Source: Rhyacichthys aspro
Lineage: Eukaryota; Chordata; Actinopteri; Gobiiformes; Rhyacichthyidae
NCBI GenBank assembly: GCA_036850595.1
Contig: CM072159.1
Span: 5,049,978 to 5,113,977, forward strand
DNA: 64,000 bases
Direction of reading: 5' to 3'
Shown here: positions 61,070 to 64,000 of the stretch, piece after piece
Position numbering within the stretch: the first letter of the stretch is position 1
Layout: the number at the start of each line of letters is the position of its first letter
Position numbers and translations under genes: made by a program
Notes under the pieces: generated by a model
What the model saw: the letters and a program-made list of their open reading frames with translations, nothing else
What the model was told of the DNA's origin: nothing
The model's database searches: none

Positions 61070-64000
61070 GGTAGTTAATTACCTGTAGCAATCAAAAAGC
61101 ACCTGTGGCTGGAGGTGGACAAGAAAAGTGAAAAGGCTTTAAAAAAAAAAAAAAGTAAGCATTGATGTTTGTGGTCCTGTGGGTTCAAGTTTACTTTATT
61201 CTCAGTCAAAAGTCTGGAATATGTCAGACTCTGGATTAATAAGATACATTACAGATTTCCATGTGTCTTGGCGGAGAGTGTGAAAGCTGTATAAATCATT
61301 ATCTTTTGATCTTGTGCATCATTTGGTTCAGTGTTCACCAAATATCTGCAAAAGCTACAAAGAGCCTCCAAAGCAGGATAATAAAATATGAAATGTGGTG
61401 AACATGCAAAGCCTTAATGACTGAGGAAAAACTTCATGATAGAGAACGGTGGCATAGTAGTATTAGCCTAATGTTAAACAAAATGCTATATTATACAAAT
61501 AGAAGCGCACATCAAAACACATTCCGCTCATAAATGTCATTACACCAAAAGTACTTTCCAAAGGTCAAACATTATGCTATATTTTTAGTGTCCCTCTTTT
61601 GTCAGGTGCGCTCCAGTGATTGATGAGACTGATACTAACAAAAACAGGCACAACAAAAACAATGTAGTAGTCGCCTGTGTGCCATGTGCTTGGAAAGTCT
61701 GCCAATCTCTAAGACCCACATAACAGGCATACTCTAAGAGCTACTGTCAGTGTAACTCAAGCAGGAAATGATTTAACAATGCACTTCTGTTGTTTTATGT
61801 GTGCTGTATTCACACTCAGTTTCTTTCTATATATGAGTTCCATACTGAAAAATGTCAGTTCAAGTGAGGGAAATAGTTGAAAACAGGCAGACATAAGTTG
61901 GTTTTCTACATCTGTAGTTCTCACAGACTGGTTAAGGGACCAGAATGGGTCACAGGACACTTTATTTGGGTTCCCCCCCAAAAAAACTTACCTAAACTTA
62001 ACTCAAAAAATCTAGAAAATGAATGTCCACAGGTCTTTTGAAATTTGGTTCCCCCTGAACAAAAAGAATCTTAATGAAACAAATAATCTTCATAAAAATC
62101 CTACATTGTCTTCTGTGCATCGTGTAAAATCCTGTAGTCGATACTTGGGAGAAAAAAGTATGTCAGATTTGCATAATCACTTTAAAATATGCAAAGCTCT
62201 ATCAAACCCAAGGGAAGAAGCCATTTTAGTTCTGTTATTTCCTGTTCCTACAACTGCCCAGAGTAGAGCTCTGAGCACTACTGGAGAAGCACACTCGTGG
62301 TTCTTTTTAGGCACACAGTCTTGTATGAGGATTTTGAGCATTTATAAACTAAATAGAAATAATGATAGGAGCTTTTTCCACTGTGTTTGTTCATAGATTG
62401 CACTATGTCCCTGCAGGGCTACCAGAGATGATCAATTGCTTTAAAAGGGACACCTCACCTTTAATTGACTTACTTTTAATGAAAACTAGAACAAAAACTC
62501 ATCTAAATGGACCAGTCTAATCTTACTTAACATTCCTCTTTTAAATCATAGCTAGAATAGTAGTTAGAGGGAGTTGACACCACCAATCATTTTCGGTATG
62601 GTCTGTGTATAAGTTTCACAGTTCAGCTTGATGGACTGTGAAGTTAAGACTGATTCTTCATCTTAGCTTGACATAGCTTTATTGCAAGTAGTTAGTGCTA
62701 CATTTGTATGTTCTGCCAGGATTCCCCGAGCTCAAAGACACACTGTCTGGGAAAACAGCAATCATGAATTACACACCCACATATCTAACTTTGGAAGATA
62801 CCTGCTCGATTACAGCCAGAGATAACATTGTTGGACCTGGACGGAGGGATAACTTCGACTTAGACAAATCTTACAAAGCCTTGAGGCCATGTTAGTTGTA
62901 GTTTTTATCAATGTGTTTGGAGAAAGAACACAGCATCTCACTGGCGTTTGGATGTGCAGATGGCATGTGCTCTTCCCAGGCCAAGCCCTCAGAGGCTCCA
63001 CGGTAATCTATCTGCCCCGTGTTATCTTTCTGTTTGTCTTAAGAAGCCGCCAATAGAAAAATCAAACACATTTCTGCCCTGTTCCTGTCACTTTATGTTT
63101 TGATTTCATTATGAGCTTGAATTTCAGTCGTGAGAAACCGCGGGGCTACGTTGAGGTCAAGTGTATAAAAAAGTGTCACATATTTTCACAACCTAGTGCA
63201 CTAAGTTTGAACAGTTTGGACAAGTTGGAGAAGTGTTGACTCAATCTCAACATTTTTGGCTGTCTGTGCCGAAAAAAAAAATCAATTTAACATGCTGTAT
63301 TCACAGGAAGGGTACAGAGACTGCTTTTGTTCATGAGCTGAGTTTAATTGCACTTGATCAACATTAAACCAGGTAAGTGTATGTGGCATCGAAATCCATG
63401 ATAAGATAGTGCTTAGCCTGGATTGTTAGAAGACAGACATGCCACACTGAAAGTGGTACAAGACAAAGTGTAACAGGCAGGTTTTCCATCTGTCACACTC
63501 ATAAAAAGACGATGACGCAGCAGATGTTGTAATTGGTGCTTAAGACTGATAAGGTTTCTATAAATGTTCTTTATCTCCTGTTCCTTTCTCACACCTGCCA
63601 TTTTTTGCCATTTCCTCGTCCTCTGTTTTGTTGTCGAAGATAGACACATCTCACATTTCATTTGTTCTGGCAATTCGCCTCTGGCTCCAAAAGCTATTGA
63701 GGCAGATAGACATGTTTGTAACGGGCCAATCACAACAGTTTATCTGATATGGGGTTGGTCCATAATGATGACTGACAAAGGAGCATTAACATCATTTTGT
63801 AAACAGTTGATAAGTACTGATGACATGGTTTGTTGCTGTGTAATCATACAACAAGCTTTTCAGTCTAAGAATGTGAAACTGTCATCTGTTTACATTTTTT
63901 CCTTGCTCAGTGTACGTCACTGAGCACTTGGGTTTTGAGCCTTTCGATAAATCCAATTAAATCAGCAATTTATTAAAGTTACTTGCATTCAATTGCACAC
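61070..64000 (+). other. Copy 2 equivalent of 15455-18388
   Basis: Non-coding, closely matching copy 1. Includes the dispersed repeat at about 62335-62545. The window ends before the position where a second htr4 start exon would be expected (about 700 bp further on). Confidence 0.65.

Larger units (their letters stand above)
43059..64000 (+). repeat. Long direct duplication, copy 2 (probable alternate haplotype)
   Basis: Matches 262-18388 from its first base to the end of the window, and probably continues beyond. The match starts exactly at the gap, which points to a second contig and not to a biological breakpoint. Differences from copy 1 include a 3259-bp insertion (57809-61067), absence of the 751-bp MITE, a 295-bp extra segment (44469-44763), 61 bp extra after the TA array at 50033-50102, and an ~87-bp deletion near 57647. 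If the copy continues it should contain a second set of htr4 exons just past the window. Confidence 0.95.

Noticed and set aside
43059..64000. A true second htr4 gene
   Set aside because: No htr4 coding exon of a second copy lies within the window, and the gap-edge breakpoint favours an alternate haplotype. Not excluded; see the first finding.

Overview
This window is vertebrate nuclear DNA, most probably from a teleost fish. It is AT-rich, with short exons bounded by GT-AG introns, long AT microsatellites, and many short transposon remnants of kinds I recognise from fish genomes (tRNA-derived SINEs ending in an AATAAAGGC-type tail, L2-like 3' tails, Tigger-like and other TA-target MITEs). 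I cannot name the species.

The one gene I can identify with confidence is the serotonin receptor 4 gene, htr4, on the + strand. Five exons give a continuous reading frame: 19096-19184 (contains the start codon), 19562-19726, 20420-20620, 21824-21977 and 24038-24702. Every splice phase fits, and together they encode 402 complete residues holding all seven membrane helices. The last exon ends at a donor after the palmitoylated-cysteine tail, the point where mammalian HTR4 begins to use alternative C-terminal exons. A weak candidate for one such tail exon lies at 42156-42222. A GC-richer segment at 2819-3310, ending in a consensus donor, is a plausible promoter and 5' non-coding first exon.

The dominant structural feature is a long direct duplication. 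Positions 262-18388 (copy 1, upstream of the htr4 coding exons) recur at 43059-64000 (copy 2), interrupted only by indels. Copy 2 starts at the first base after a run of exactly 100 N (42959-43058), and its first ~450 bases include a stretch that looks like a corrupted, A/C-biased version of copy 1. The simplest reading is that copy 2 is the other haplotype of the same locus, retained as a false duplication. A real tandem second htr4 locus is the alternative. Read as two alleles, the pair exposes insertion polymorphisms: a 751-bp TA-flanked MITE present only in copy 1 (14592-15342), a 3259-bp TA-flanked element present only in copy 2 (57809-61067), a 295-bp indel (44469-44763) and several microsatellite length differences. 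The 3.26-kb element carries exon-like pieces, a frameshifted coding remnant, a poly(A) signal and a 54-bp minisatellite, so it resembles a non-autonomous transposon carrying fragments of a gene.

The rest (24703-42958) is non-coding sequence, either the 3' intron or sequence downstream of htr4, with scattered SINE, L2-like, Tigger-like and minisatellite sequences. I see no RNA genes, CRISPR arrays or bacterial-type operons, and nothing that I would call an undescribed molecular system.
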